A DNA stretch of 30,353 nt, taken from contig UQCW01000031.1 in NCBI GenBank assembly GCA_900539625.1, positions 1-30,353 of the forward strand, given 5' to 3'. Below the pieces are notes generated by a model, which saw only the letters and a list, made by a program, of their open reading frames with translations, was not told the DNA's origin and ran no database searches. The position numbers were made by a program, and so were the translations under genes. Positions 1 to 8,360 of this stretch are shown here, one piece after another (the first letter of the stretch is position 1; every line of letters starts with the position of its first letter). Source of the DNA: an uncultured Prevotella sp. (lineage in GTDB: Bacteria; Bacteroidota; Bacteroidia; Bacteroidales; Bacteroidaceae).

Positions 1-235
1 ATGTCCCCATTCCCTACGCCCTGTAAGGGCAAAAGTAAAAGTCAACCGTTCGCCCATACTTTTGCCCTTACAGGGCGCAGGTGCGGTACGTACGTTAACC
101 CAGGGCGTTGCCCTGGGCTATGAACTTGCTGGGCTTTCAGCCCGCGCAGGGCCGCTGACAATCGGGCTCTGGACTTGTTGGGCTATAGCCCGCCCAGGGC
201 CGCTGGTTATCGGGATGTGGACTTATTGGGGGCTT
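1..235. repeat. Palindromic intergenic repeat cluster R1 (module type A)
   Basis: This stretch has no supportable gene. It holds a 21-bp perfect inverted repeat (17-37 with 57-77) whose arms contain GCCCTGTAAGGGC, then the palindrome CCCAGGGCGTTGCCCTGGG (99-117), then GGGCTTTCAGCCC and similar short stems to about 235. Bases 1-77 are identical to 6368-6444, and the 99-117 palindrome recurs at 6465-6483 and inverted at 6345-6363. The left end of the element lies outside the window, so its full extent is unknown. It lies on the 3' side of the minus-strand gene at 308-2647. Open frames through it only translate the palindromes. Confidence 0.85.
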
Positions 236-249
236 TTTCGCGCAGGCAT

Positions 250-286
250 AAAAAAACGGCTGGGCGCCGAGAGGCGTCCAGCCGTT
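250..286 (-). terminator. Rho-independent terminator of the T9SS cargo gene
   Basis: On the minus strand a 14-bp stem (286-273 pairing with 268-255, one G.U pair) closes a 4-base loop and is followed by a run of seven T's (256-250, two of them in the stem base). It starts about 20 bases after the stop codon of the gene at 308-2647. Stem, loop and T-run are all classical. Confidence 0.92.
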
Positions 287-307
287 AAAATTAGAATGTA
301 TCAGGAA

Positions 308-2647
308 TTACTTCACGATAACCTTCTTGCCGTTTACGATGTAAAGACCGTTCTGAGCCTTTGCAACGCGACGACCGCTGAGGTCATAAACAACACCGTT
401 CTGCTGTGCAGGTTCGATGACTTCTGCATTGTTGATGCCATTGGTGAATGCACCAGCAGGAACCAAACGCCATGAGTTGTTGTAAACAGCATCTCTTGTG
501 TTGTAAGTAGTGATCTTACCAGAAGTGGCAGTGGCATCACCTACACCAGCCTTACCAGCCAAAGTGATGATTGAACCACCGTAGTTGTGAACGAAGTAGA
601 ATGCACCAGGAACAACGTCTACGTTAGCCTTGACAATCTGGAATGGAGCAGGAGCACCAACAGCAAATACGTTAGACTCGTTGACTTCGCCGAGCTCAGT
701 GCCACCTTCGAGGGTTGCCCACTTACCGAAGCGGAAGCCTACGATTGGTTTAGCGTGAGCAACGTTGCCTACGAAGTAAGTCGTGTCGCTTGCAGCATAG
801 AATTCCCACTTGTATTCGTCGCTTGCTTCGTCGAGCTTAGCCCATCTTACAGTGTCGCTTGCGTCAGCATAGATTGCATACTTAACGCCCGGCTGCTTGC
901 TTTCAAAGTCCTTGAAGCCAGCTACGAGGTAGTAGCTCTTGTTGGCGTCGAAGGCGATGGTTTCAGCTTCCTTCAAAGTTTCGATGGCAGCCTTAGAAGC
1001 AACCATGTCACCAGCAGCGATGGCAGCCTTCAAAGTAGCGAGCTGGTCAGCAGTGTAACCACCTACGCAACCTTCAGCAGCAGCCCAAGCCTTAGGAGTT
1101 GACCACTTGAGGCCTTCAGCGTCGGCATCAGTCATTTCAGCGAAGACAATCTTTGAACCGCCATCGGCTGGAGATGCAGCATCGTTCCAGAACTTGATGT
1201 CTGTACCGGAAGCACCACCGAACTGGTTCAAGCAAGCGTTGGCATCGGCAGCAGCAGAGAGAGAGAATCCGTTACCGTTGATGCCCATCTTGAATGCAGT
1301 CACAGGAGTTTCGTTAGCAGCGATTTCATCGTCTGAACCGAAGGTGAGCGCTGCACCGTCAGAAGTTGAAGGAACATAAACCTTCACTTCAGGACCCATA
1401 GCCTTGTTCCAAAGCTGGAAGCCATCTTCGAGGTTGCCAGTGAATGCCCAGAGGTATGAGTCAACGCTGTCGCTAACGGCGATTGAAGCGCCGGCCTTCA
1501 CTGCGCTCTCACCAGTCTTCTGGTAGATGTAGTAGCCATTACGGATGCGCATCGTGTAGAAGTGAGTGCCTTCAGCGAACTTGCCGCCTTCGATCGTTGT
1601 CGGAACGAAAGGAACGCCACCGAGAGGAGTCTTCTTGTAAACGAGGGTGATTTCAGTGTCTTCGTTGATGGTCTGGTTGTTGGTTGCGTTTTCAACGAGT
1701 TCGTAACCGAGCTGACCGATCTGAATGCTGTCACCGTGGAATTCGTAACCGAACGGAACATAGATGTTCTCTTCCTTCATCGGATTGCCTTCTTCATCCT
1801 GGCAGGTGATGGCAACCATTGGGTAGTGCTTGTAGTAGAGACCGATTTCGAGCTTGCCTTCTTCTGGCACTGCGTCTGCGTGGTAAGGCATCTGGATTTC
1901 GTCGCCAGTTGAGTAGTTTTCTGCTCTCTTGTAAGCATAGTTTTCCAAAGTCGGAACCGTCACAGAGTCACCGAGGCCCAAAGTCATGTTGCGCTGCTCG
2001 ATTTCTTCACCGTCTTCGGTCAAGAGATAGAGAGTGGTCGGGATGGTGGTGCGAACTTCGGTTGTCAACGGGAAGATCTGGTAGAGAGAGTTGTCACCAG
2101 TAGTGTTCCAACCCACGAAGAGGGCTTCTGAGTTGTCGTCAGCCACGTTCTGACCGTTGAAGTAAACGTTGTTCTCATCACGGAAGTAGAAGAATGAGTC
2201 GGCCAATTCTTCAGATGCTTCAGGAGCCGTTACGCTGATGATAGCAGCTGAGTCTTCGCTCAAGCAAGTAGCGCCCGGCCACTTGGCCCACTGGCTGCTC
2301 TCGTCGTAAGCGAAGTTAGGCAAGAAGTTGTGACGAGGGCTCTGCAACTTGATGTTGCAACCGCCTTCGAACGGCTCAACGCTCAATACTGTCCAAATGA
2401 AGTCGGAGCTTGAAGTGGAACCCACATGGAGCTTACGGCTCAAGTGGATCTTCTGGTTGTCGACTTCTCTCAAGAATGCACGACGGCTGCTTTCTCCATA
2501 GCAGAAGAGAGCAATCTTCGAACCTTCTTTGAGGCCTTCGAGTGAAGTCATAGTAGGACCGATTTCGGTTACGACTTCAACCTGAGCCTGGGCTGTGGTG
2601 GCGAACATTGCCATCAAAGCCACGATGAAAGTGTAGATTTTTTTCAT
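308..2647 (-). CDS. Secreted T9SS cargo protein, multidomain, function unknown
   Basis: This 779-residue protein starts with a clear Sec signal peptide (MKKIYTF followed by a hydrophobic stretch, cleavage likely after TAQA near residue 21). About residues 205-340 contain stretches resembling MucBP or InlB-type repeats (for example YKHYPMVAITCQDEEGNPM and the following VPFGYEF segment). The rest is a series of acidic, aromatic-rich beta-type segments with no catalytic motif I can name. The last ~40 residues (VYDLSGRRVAKAQNGLYIV, then a basic VIVK end) have the form of a type A T9SS sorting domain, which directs export across the outer membrane and usually anchoring at the cell surface. The gene stands alone, with its own terminator and a long AT-rich leader. 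The export route is well supported by family knowledge; the substrate or role is unknown. Confidence 0.85.
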   Translation of the reverse strand: MKKIYTFIVALMAMFATTAQAQVEVVTEIGPTMTSLEGLKEGSKIALFCYGESSRRAFLREVDNQKIHLSRKLHVGSTSSSDFIWTVLSVEPFEGGCNIKLQSPRHNFLPNFAYDESSQWAKWPGATCLSEDSAAIISVTAPEASEELADSFFYFRDENNVYFNGQNVADDNSEALFVGWNTTGDNSLYQIFPLTTEVRTTIPTTLYLLTEDGEEIEQRNMTLGLGDSVTVPTLENYAYKRAENYSTGDEIQMPYHADAVPEEGKLEIGLYYKHYPMVAITCQDEEGNPMKEENIYVPFGYEFHGDSIQIGQLGYELVENATNNQTINEDTEITLVYKKTPLGGVPFVPTTIEGGKFAEGTHFYTMRIRNGYYIYQKTGESAVKAGASIAVSDSVDSYLWAFTGNLEDGFQLWNKAMGPEVKVYVPSTSDGAALTFGSDDEIAANETPVTAFKMGINGNGFSLSAAADANACLNQFGGASGTDIKFWNDAASPADGGSKIVFAEMTDADAEGLKWSTPKAWAAAEGCVGGYTADQLATLKAAIAAGDMVASKAAIETLKEAETIAFDANKSYYLVAGFKDFESKQPGVKYAIYADASDTVRWAKLDEASDEYKWEFYAASDTTYFVGNVAHAKPIVGFRFGKWATLEGGTELGEVNESNVFAVGAPAPFQIVKANVDVVPGAFYFVHNYGGSIITLAGKAGVGDATATSGKITTYNTRDAVYNNSWRLVPAGAFTNGINNAEVIEPAQQNGVVYDLSGRRVAKAQNGLYIVNGKKVIVK

Positions 2648-2805
2648 ACGCTTTGGTTATAAAATTAATAAAATTCGTTCTCTATCTTGTTGTTTAGAAC
2701 AGGATAAAAGACACATTATCAACTGGTTAAAGCTATCATAACATGTCCTCATATTCTGTTTTTCTATTTTCACTTGCGAAAGTTAGTGATTTTATTTGAT
2801 ATTTG

Positions 2806-2813
2806 CAAATATA
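2806..2813 (-). promoter_or_regulatory. Probable -7 box for the T9SS cargo gene
   Basis: The minus strand reads TATATTTG here, a match to the Bacteroidota -7 consensus TAnnTTTG. It would give a leader of about 150 bases. A second candidate, TAACTTTC, lies on the same strand near 2777-2784. No convincing -33 TTTG is seen for either, so the choice is uncertain. Confidence 0.5.
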
Positions 2814-3006
2814 AGGCGAACAATTAAAAGATATTTAACATTAGAAAAGACAAGGGGGGGGGGAGTTTCCTTTATGTCGGATGGGGGATTGGGGCGCAAC
2901 AGTGTAGCTCGTTTTGCGGCGCAGCAGTGAGTTATCTTGCTGGCACCGAAAGTATTCGTTACTCTGCTTCGCGTCGAAATAACAAAACACGTTAAACGCT
3001 GCGCCC
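2814..3006. other. Intergenic spacer with a 10-base G run
   Basis: I see no gene here. There is a run of ten G's at 2854-2863. A stretch near 2905-2935 (TGTAGCTCG followed by a TTTGCGGCGCAGCA segment) loosely resembles the interior of element R5 at about 24668-24690 and could be a decayed copy. Confidence 0.5.
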
Positions 3007-3360
3007 TGAAAGGTTGGGTGTTTAAAATTCAGAAAAAACTCTGCGCGGGTTTAACCAAGTAGCATGGCGGTTGCGGCACTGCCCCTGAAAGGGGCTCATA
3101 TTCCAGGATAGGGGCTTGCCCCTATCTCCCGCCAGTGCTCATCGATTCTCGCTTCTGCCCCTGTAAGGGGCGCATATCGTTGGCGGGGCTTGCCCCGCAA
3201 TAAGATTCGAGATATGAGCCCCTTACAGGGGCGAGGTTCATTAATCGGCCCCAAGAGGTAGGGGCAAGCCCCTACCCTAAATATGAGCCCCTTTCAGGGG
3301 CGCTGCTGGCGCCTCTTTACAAACCTTGAATTATCTGGATTTTGAACACCCTACCTTTCA
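3007..3360. mobile_element. Terminal-inverted-repeat element R2 (MITE-like, module type B)
   Basis: The ends are near-perfect 22-bp inverted repeats (3007-3028 and 3339-3360) around GGGTGTTYAAAAT, preceded by TGAAAGGT. Inside, seven short palindromes follow one another: 3081-3095, 3108-3125, 3157-3171, 3183-3198, 3218-3232, 3257-3276 and 3287-3301. They alternate types such as GCCCCTGAAAGGGGC and AGGGGCTTGCCCCT. The same interior recurs at 6648-6895 and, inverted, at about 8127-8287. No open frame of value exists, so it would be non-autonomous if mobile. The outer end overlaps the uvrA stop codon. An alternative reading is a structured mRNA 3'-end element. Confidence 0.75.
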
Positions 3361-6189
3361 GGCATTGAGTTTTTCCTTGAGATAGTGTGCTGTATATCCT
3401 TGTCCTTTTGCCACCACTTCTTCGGGAGTTCCTTCGGCCACGAGGCGTCCGCCGTCGCGTCCGCCTTCTGGTCCGAGGTCGATGATATAGTCGGCACATT
3501 TGGCCACGTCGAGGTTATGCTCGATGATGACAACGGAGTGTCCGCGTTCGATGAGGGCATTGAGGCTCTTGAGGAGGGTGCTGATGTCGTGGAAATGCAA
3601 GCCAGTGGTGGGTTCGTCGAAGATGAAGAGCGTCGGGGCGGCTTTTTCCTGACTGAGGTAGTAGGCCAGTTTCACGCGCTGGTTTTCGCCGCCAGAGAGG
3701 GTGGCGCTTGACTGTCCGAGTTTGATATACCCCAGTCCGACATCCTGGAGGGGGCGGAGTTTCTTCACCACCGCCATTTGCTTGTGGAGCGTGAAGAATT
3801 CGATGGCCTCGTTGATGGTCATTTCGAGGATGTCGTGTACGTTCTTTCCTTGGAAACGCACGTCGAGGACTTCTTGTTTGAAACGCTTGCCATGACAGGA
3901 CTCACATTCGAGGACGAGGTCGGCCATAAACTGCATCTCGACGCGGATGGTGCCATCGCCCTTACATTCTGGGCAGCGGCCGCCCTCGGCGTTGAAGCTG
4001 AAGGTGGCGGGCTTGAAGCCCAACTGCTGGGAGAGGGGCTGCGCGGCCATGAGTTTGCGTATCTCGTCGTATGCCTTGACATAGGTGGCGGGGTTGGAAC
4101 GCGAGGATTTGCCGATGGGGTTCTGGTCGACAAACTCCACGGCCTTGATGCTGTCGAGATCGCCTTCCATCGACATGTATTCGCCCGGTGCGTCGCCAGC
4201 GATGTCGAAATGGCGCAGGATGGCGCGATAGAAGACGTCGCGCACGAGGGTGCTCTTTCCCGAACCGCTGACACCTGTCACCACGGTCATCACACCCAAG
4301 GGGAAACGGACATCGATGCCTTTGAGGTTGTTGGCACGCACGCCACGCAGACTGATGGAGCGATTCCAGGCACGACGCGAAAGCGGCACTTTTATTTGCT
4401 CCGCACCGCTGAGGAAGTCGACGGTGTGGCTCTTTCCTGGTGCCACTGCTACGTGGTCGTCGTAGGGGCCAGCCCACACCACTTCGCCGCCCAAGCGTCC
4501 GGCTTCGGGACCGATGTCGATGATATAGTCGGCGGCACGGATGATGTCTTCATCGTGTTCCACGACGACAACGGTGTTTCCCACATCGCGCAACTGGCGC
4601 AAGACGTGGATGAGGCGCTCCGTGTCGCGCGAATGGAGACCGATGCTCGGCTCGTCGAGGATGTAGAGCGAGCCTACCAGGGAGGAGCCCAACGAGGTAG
4701 CGAGGTTGATGCGCTGACTCTCACCGCCAGAGAGGGTATTGGAAGGACGGTTGAGCGTCAGGTAGCCCAGTCCCACATCGCTGAGGAAATGGAGGCGGCT
4801 GGTGATTTCTGGCAAGAGGCGTGCCGCCACCTGGGCGTCGTGGGGCGAGAGTTGCAGATGGTCGAAGAAATCGCGTAATTCGCTGATGGGCTTGTTGACG
4901 AGGTCGGTGATGCTGGCCCCGCCCACTTTCACATAGGCTGCTTCGGGGCGCAGGCGCGAGCCTTCGCAGTCGGGACAGATGGTACGACCGCGATAGCGTG
5001 CCAACATAACGCGGTATTGGATTTTATATTGGTCGCGCTCGAGCATGCGGAAGAACTCGTCGATGCAGATGTCTCCGAGTTCTTTCGCCCCATGCCAGAG
5101 CACGCGGCGCTCGGCCTGCGTGAGTTCAAAATAGGGCTTGAAGATGGGGAAATTGATGCGGGCGGCACGGCGGCAGAACTCGTCTTTCCACGCTCCCATT
5201 TTTTCTCCACGCCAACAACGCACGCAACCATCGTAGACGCTCAATGCCGTATTTGGCACCACGAGGTGTTCGTCGATGCCGATGACCATGCCGAAACCCT
5301 CGCAACGCTGGCAGGCGCCGAGGGGGGAATTGAAGGAAAACATGCTATCGGTCGGTTCGCTAAAGACGATGCCGTCGGCCTCGAAGCGCGTGGAGAAATG
5401 ATGGAGGGCCCGCGAAGGATAGAAACGTAGGAGGCATTCACCGTCGCCCTCGTAGAAAGCGGTCTCAACGGAGTCGTTCAGGCGGGAGACGGCATCTTTG
5501 TCGTGGCTGACGCTGAGGCGGTCGATGAGGAGGAGGGGCCAGGAGGCGGCCGAAGGGTCACTCTCCTCCCCCATCACCTCATTGCAGAGGTCGGGGTTTT
5601 GCTGGAGGAAATCTTCGATGCGCACCATTTCTCCGCCCACGTCGAGACGCGAGAGTCCTTGCTGAAGATAGATGCCGAGTTGTTGGCCCAGCGTACGTCC
5701 CGTCTGGCGGTGGACTGGCGCGAGAACGGTGAAGCGTGTGCCATCGCTATATCTCTGGGCCGCATTGACCACGTCTTCGGGCGTGTGGCGCTTCACTTCT
5801 TCGCCACTGACGGGCGAGATGGTGTGGCCAACACGGGCAAAGAGCAGTCGCAGATAGTCGTAGATTTCGGTGGAGGTGCCCACCGTGGAACGCGGATTGC
5901 GGCTGCTGACTTTCTGCTCGATGGCGATGGCGGGCGGGAGGCCCTTGATATAGTCGCACTCTGGCTTGTGCATACGTCCCAAAAACTGACGGGCGTAGGC
6001 CGAAAGGCTCTCCACATAACGGCGCTGACCTTCGGCATAGAGGGTGTCGAAGGCGAGCGAGGATTTGCCAGAGCCGGAGAGTCCGGTGACGACCACCAGA
6101 CTATTTCGAGGAATGGTCACGTCGATGTTCTTGAGGTTGTTGACGCGGGCACCTTTGACTTGTATGTTTCTTTCTTTTTCTGTTGTCAT
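3358..6189 (-). CDS. uvrA: Excinuclease ABC subunit A (UvrA)
   Basis: UvrA is the damage-sensing ATPase of nucleotide excision repair and loads UvrB on lesions. With the start I prefer (MTTEKERN) the protein has 943 residues, the usual length. It has two ABC modules: Walker A GLSGSGKSS near residue 36 and GVSGSGKST in the second half; signatures LSGGESQR and LSGGENQR; Walker B ILDEPSIGLH and IFDEPTTGLH. Zinc-binding cysteine pairs are visible as CQRCEGFG, CPDCEGSR, CPECKGDG and CESCHGKR. The frame extends 10 codons upstream to 6219, but that segment (MYKGLPAPTK) does not look conserved. The sequence differs clearly from the UvrA I recall for Bacteroides, and many Bacteroidota carry two UvrA paralogues, so this may be the second one. 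Its TGA stop is the first triplet of the R2 terminal repeat. Confidence 0.96.
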   Translation of the reverse strand: MTTEKERNIQVKGARVNNLKNIDVTIPRNSLVVVTGLSGSGKSSLAFDTLYAEGQRRYVESLSAYARQFLGRMHKPECDYIKGLPPAIAIEQKVSSRNPRSTVGTSTEIYDYLRLLFARVGHTISPVSGEEVKRHTPEDVVNAAQRYSDGTRFTVLAPVHRQTGRTLGQQLGIYLQQGLSRLDVGGEMVRIEDFLQQNPDLCNEVMGEESDPSAASWPLLLIDRLSVSHDKDAVSRLNDSVETAFYEGDGECLLRFYPSRALHHFSTRFEADGIVFSEPTDSMFSFNSPLGACQRCEGFGMVIGIDEHLVVPNTALSVYDGCVRCWRGEKMGAWKDEFCRRAARINFPIFKPYFELTQAERRVLWHGAKELGDICIDEFFRMLERDQYKIQYRVMLARYRGRTICPDCEGSRLRPEAAYVKVGGASITDLVNKPISELRDFFDHLQLSPHDAQVAARLLPEITSRLHFLSDVGLGYLTLNRPSNTLSGGESQRINLATSLGSSLVGSLYILDEPSIGLHSRDTERLIHVLRQLRDVGNTVVVVEHDEDIIRAADYIIDIGPEAGRLGGEVVWAGPYDDHVAVAPGKSHTVDFLSGAEQIKVPLSRRAWNRSISLRGVRANNLKGIDVRFPLGVMTVVTGVSGSGKSTLVRDVFYRAILRHFDIAGDAPGEYMSMEGDLDSIKAVEFVDQNPIGKSSRSNPATYVKAYDEIRKLMAAQPLSQQLGFKPATFSFNAEGGRCPECKGDGTIRVEMQFMADLVLECESCHGKRFKQEVLDVRFQGKNVHDILEMTINEAIEFFTLHKQMAVVKKLRPLQDVGLGYIKLGQSSATLSGGENQRVKLAYYLSQEKAAPTLFIFDEPTTGLHFHDISTLLKSLNALIERGHSVVIIEHNLDVAKCADYIIDLGPEGGRDGGRLVAEGTPEEVVAKGQGYTAHYLKEKLNA

Positions 6190-6250
6190 TTTGGTTGGGG
6201 CTGGGAGGCCCTTATACATTTATATATTATATATGGAGCTGTTGGGGAGG

Positions 6251-6918
6251 GGGGTTCAAAATTGAAATATTAGGTAGGTGGAGATTGTGCGGAAAAAGCC
6301 TTGCCTGCGGCCCTGCGCGGGCTGAAAGCCCAACAAGTCCGTAGCCCAGGGCAACGCCCTGGGTACCATGTCCCCATTCCCTACGCCCTGTAAGGGCAAA
6401 AGTAAAAGTCAACCGTTCGCCCATACTTTTGCCCTTACAGGGCGTTGGCGTTTATGCATTGATACCCAGGGCGTTGCCCTGGGCTATGAACTGGCTGCCC
6501 TTTCAGGGCGCTCGCGGCGAAGGTTCGAATTAATCGAATTTTTGCAACGGGGTTGCGGGCTGCGCCGCAGTTCGTTGGTTGGCCTCAGACGGCGTAACAA
6601 CGAATTAAACGAATTAACGAATTGCCGGGCCGCTCGGGTGCGGGGGATTGCCCCTGAAAGGGGCTCATATTCCAGGATAGGGGCTTGCCCCTATCTCCCG
6701 CCAGTGCTCATCGACTCTCGCTGCTGCCCCTGTAAGGGGCGCATATCGTTAGCGGGGCTTGCCCCGCAATAAGATTCGAGATATGAGCCCCTTACAGGGG
6801 CGAGGTTCATAAATCGGCCTCAAGAGGGTAGGGGCAAGCCCCTACCCTAAATATGAGCCCCTTGCAGGGGCGCTGTCGCCTCTCTACCAACCTTGATTTT
6901 CCTATATTTTGAACACCC
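6251..6918. mobile_element. Composite terminal-repeat element R3 (modules A plus B)
   Basis: The left end GGGGTTCAAAAT (6251-6262) and right end ATTTTGAACACCC (6906-6918) form the terminal inverted repeat. The left half (about 6300-6530) carries the type A palindromes also found in R1, including a 77-base stretch identical to 1-77. The right half (6648-6895) carries the complete type B palindrome series of R2. A segment at 6535-6645 (rich in CGAATTAA-type repeats) is unique to this copy. It fills the whole gap between buk and uvrA, so any uvrA promoter must lie in or at its left edge; I see none that is convincing. Frames running through it, such as 6368-6772, are palindrome translations. Confidence 0.75.
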
Positions 6919-6940
6919 TAACTATCGGAGAGGAAATGTA

Positions 6941-8002
6941 CTATTTGTACTCCAACACTTCGCGTTGGCGTCGCAACACAGCCAAGGCGTTGAGCGCCAG
7001 GGCCTGCATCTCGTCTTCACCCGGATAGATATAGACAGGGGCCATGAAACTGATGCGATGCCGCAGGCGCGACGTGATATATTCGGAATGCGCGATGCCG
7101 CCCGTGATGAGGATGCCATCGATTTTCCCACACAAGACAGCGCCTTCGGCGGCAATGCTCTTGGCAATCTGATAAATCATGGCATCGATGAGCAGTTGGG
7201 CATGCTTGTCGCCATTTTCAATGCGGCTGATGATTTCCTTCACATCAGTTGTTCCGAGATGGGCGGCAAGTCCCGCGTTGCCCGAGATGCGCTTGAGAAG
7301 TACCTGTTCCGTATAGCGTCCGCTATAACAGAGGCGTATCAGGTCGGCCGAAGGCAGAGTTCCCGCCCTTTCTGGGGAGAAGGGGCCCTCGCCGTCGAGA
7401 CCGTTGTTGACATCAACGGCGCGTCCCTGACGATGGGCCGCAACGGTGATGCCACCGCCCATGTGGCACACGATGAGGTTGAGATCTTCGTAGCGCCGTC
7501 CCGTTTCACGCGCAAAGCGCCGCGCGATGGCCCGCTGGTTGAGCGCATGCCAAATGGGCACTCTCGGCATGAGGGGCGACCCGCTGATGCGTGCCACGTC
7601 TTCCATCTCGTCGACCACGACGGGGTCGGCAATGAAGGCCCGACACCCCGGAATGCGCATGGCGAGCTCATAGGCGATGATGCAGCCGAGGTTGCAGACA
7701 TGCTGGCGCTGGGCGTAATACATATCGTTGCACATCAGTTCGTTGACCTCATAAACGCCACCCTTGATGGGCTTGGCCAGTCCGCCACGCCCGATGATGG
7801 CATCAAACTGGAAGCGGACATCGAGCTTTTCGAGTTCGCTGATGATGAGGTCGCGGCGAAACTCGCGCTGGTCGACAATGCGGTCGAAACGCTTCAGTTC
7901 GTCCATCGAATGGCGGATGTTGCGCAGCAGCAAAGGCGACTCGTCTTCGTAGAGCGCAATTTTTGTGGACGTAGAACCGGGATTGATAACGAGGATTCTC
8001 AT
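6941..8002 (-). CDS. buk: Butyrate kinase
   Basis: Buk transfers phosphate from butyryl phosphate to ADP, giving butyrate and ATP; relatives also act on branched short-chain acyl phosphates. The 353-residue length is typical of the acetokinase (ASKHA) fold. Visible motifs are the N-terminal phosphate loop NPGSTSTK (residues 8-15), HMGGGITVAAH, the DGEGPFSPERAG segment and the C-terminal adenosine site GILITGGIAHS. The upstream gene on the same strand is ptb, the partner enzyme, so the two form the standard Ptb-Buk route. They are separated by about 355 bases containing element R4, so co-transcription needs read-through of R4. The stop codon lies 22 bases before element R3. Acetate kinase is a distant alternative, but the neighbour and sequence favour Buk. 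Confidence 0.94.
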   Translation of the reverse strand: MRILVINPGSTSTKIALYEDESPLLLRNIRHSMDELKRFDRIVDQREFRRDLIISELEKLDVRFQFDAIIGRGGLAKPIKGGVYEVNELMCNDMYYAQRQHVCNLGCIIAYELAMRIPGCRAFIADPVVVDEMEDVARISGSPLMPRVPIWHALNQRAIARRFARETGRRYEDLNLIVCHMGGGITVAAHRQGRAVDVNNGLDGEGPFSPERAGTLPSADLIRLCYSGRYTEQVLLKRISGNAGLAAHLGTTDVKEIISRIENGDKHAQLLIDAMIYQIAKSIAAEGAVLCGKIDGILITGGIAHSEYITSRLRHRISFMAPVYIYPGEDEMQALALNALAVLRRQREVLEYK

Positions 8003-8080
8003 GGGGTTGGGATTGTATAAGTTGGGGCGTGGTGGGACGGTAAGGATAGAAGTATTAATGGTTGGCGACGCAGTTGCCCC

Positions 8081-8360
8081 TGGAAGGTGGGGTGTTCAAA
8101 ATCAAGGTCGGTAAAGAGGCGACAGCGCCCCTGAAAGGGGCTCATATTTAGGGTAGGGGCTTGCCCCTACCTCTTGGGGCCGATTAATGAACCTCGCCCC
8201 TGTAAGGGGCAGAAGCGAGAATTGATGAGCTGCGGCGAGAGATAGGGGCAAGCCCCTATCCTGGAATATGAGCCCCTTTCAGGGGCAGTGCCGCAACCGC
8301 CATGCTATTTGGCCAAAAACGCGCAGAGATTTATCTGGATTTTAAACACCCTACGCTTCA
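8081..8360. mobile_element. Terminal-repeat element R4 (module type B, inverted and shortened)
   Basis: The terminal repeats are 8081-8102 (TGGAAGGTGGGGTGTTC and onward) and 8339-8360 (inverted). The interior matches R2 read on the other strand, but one block of about 60 bases between two ~GCCCCTGTAAGGGGC-type palindromes is missing, as expected from recombination or slippage between them. The element lies between ptb and buk, and its right outer end contains the ptb stop codon. No coding potential is seen. Confidence 0.75.

Noticed and set aside
62..475. Plus-strand frame of 137 codons and the similar frame at 6368-6772
   Set aside because: They run through the palindromic repeats, translating them to recurring TQGVALGYEL-type strings, and the first also runs antisense into the T9SS gene.
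3081..3301. CRISPR-like or tRNA-like reading of the short palindromes
   Set aside because: Palindromes vary in sequence and spacing, and the intervening sequences are conserved between copies rather than unique; no tRNA cloverleaf can be drawn.
3778..4878. Long plus-strand frame opposite uvrA, and 5503-6273
   Set aside because: Antisense shadows of the GC-rich uvrA coding sequence; uvrA has all family motifs on the minus strand.
6893..8020. 375-codon plus-strand frame opposite buk, and 8361-9194 opposite ptb
   Set aside because: Mirror frames of well-supported minus-strand genes, with no recognisable domain.
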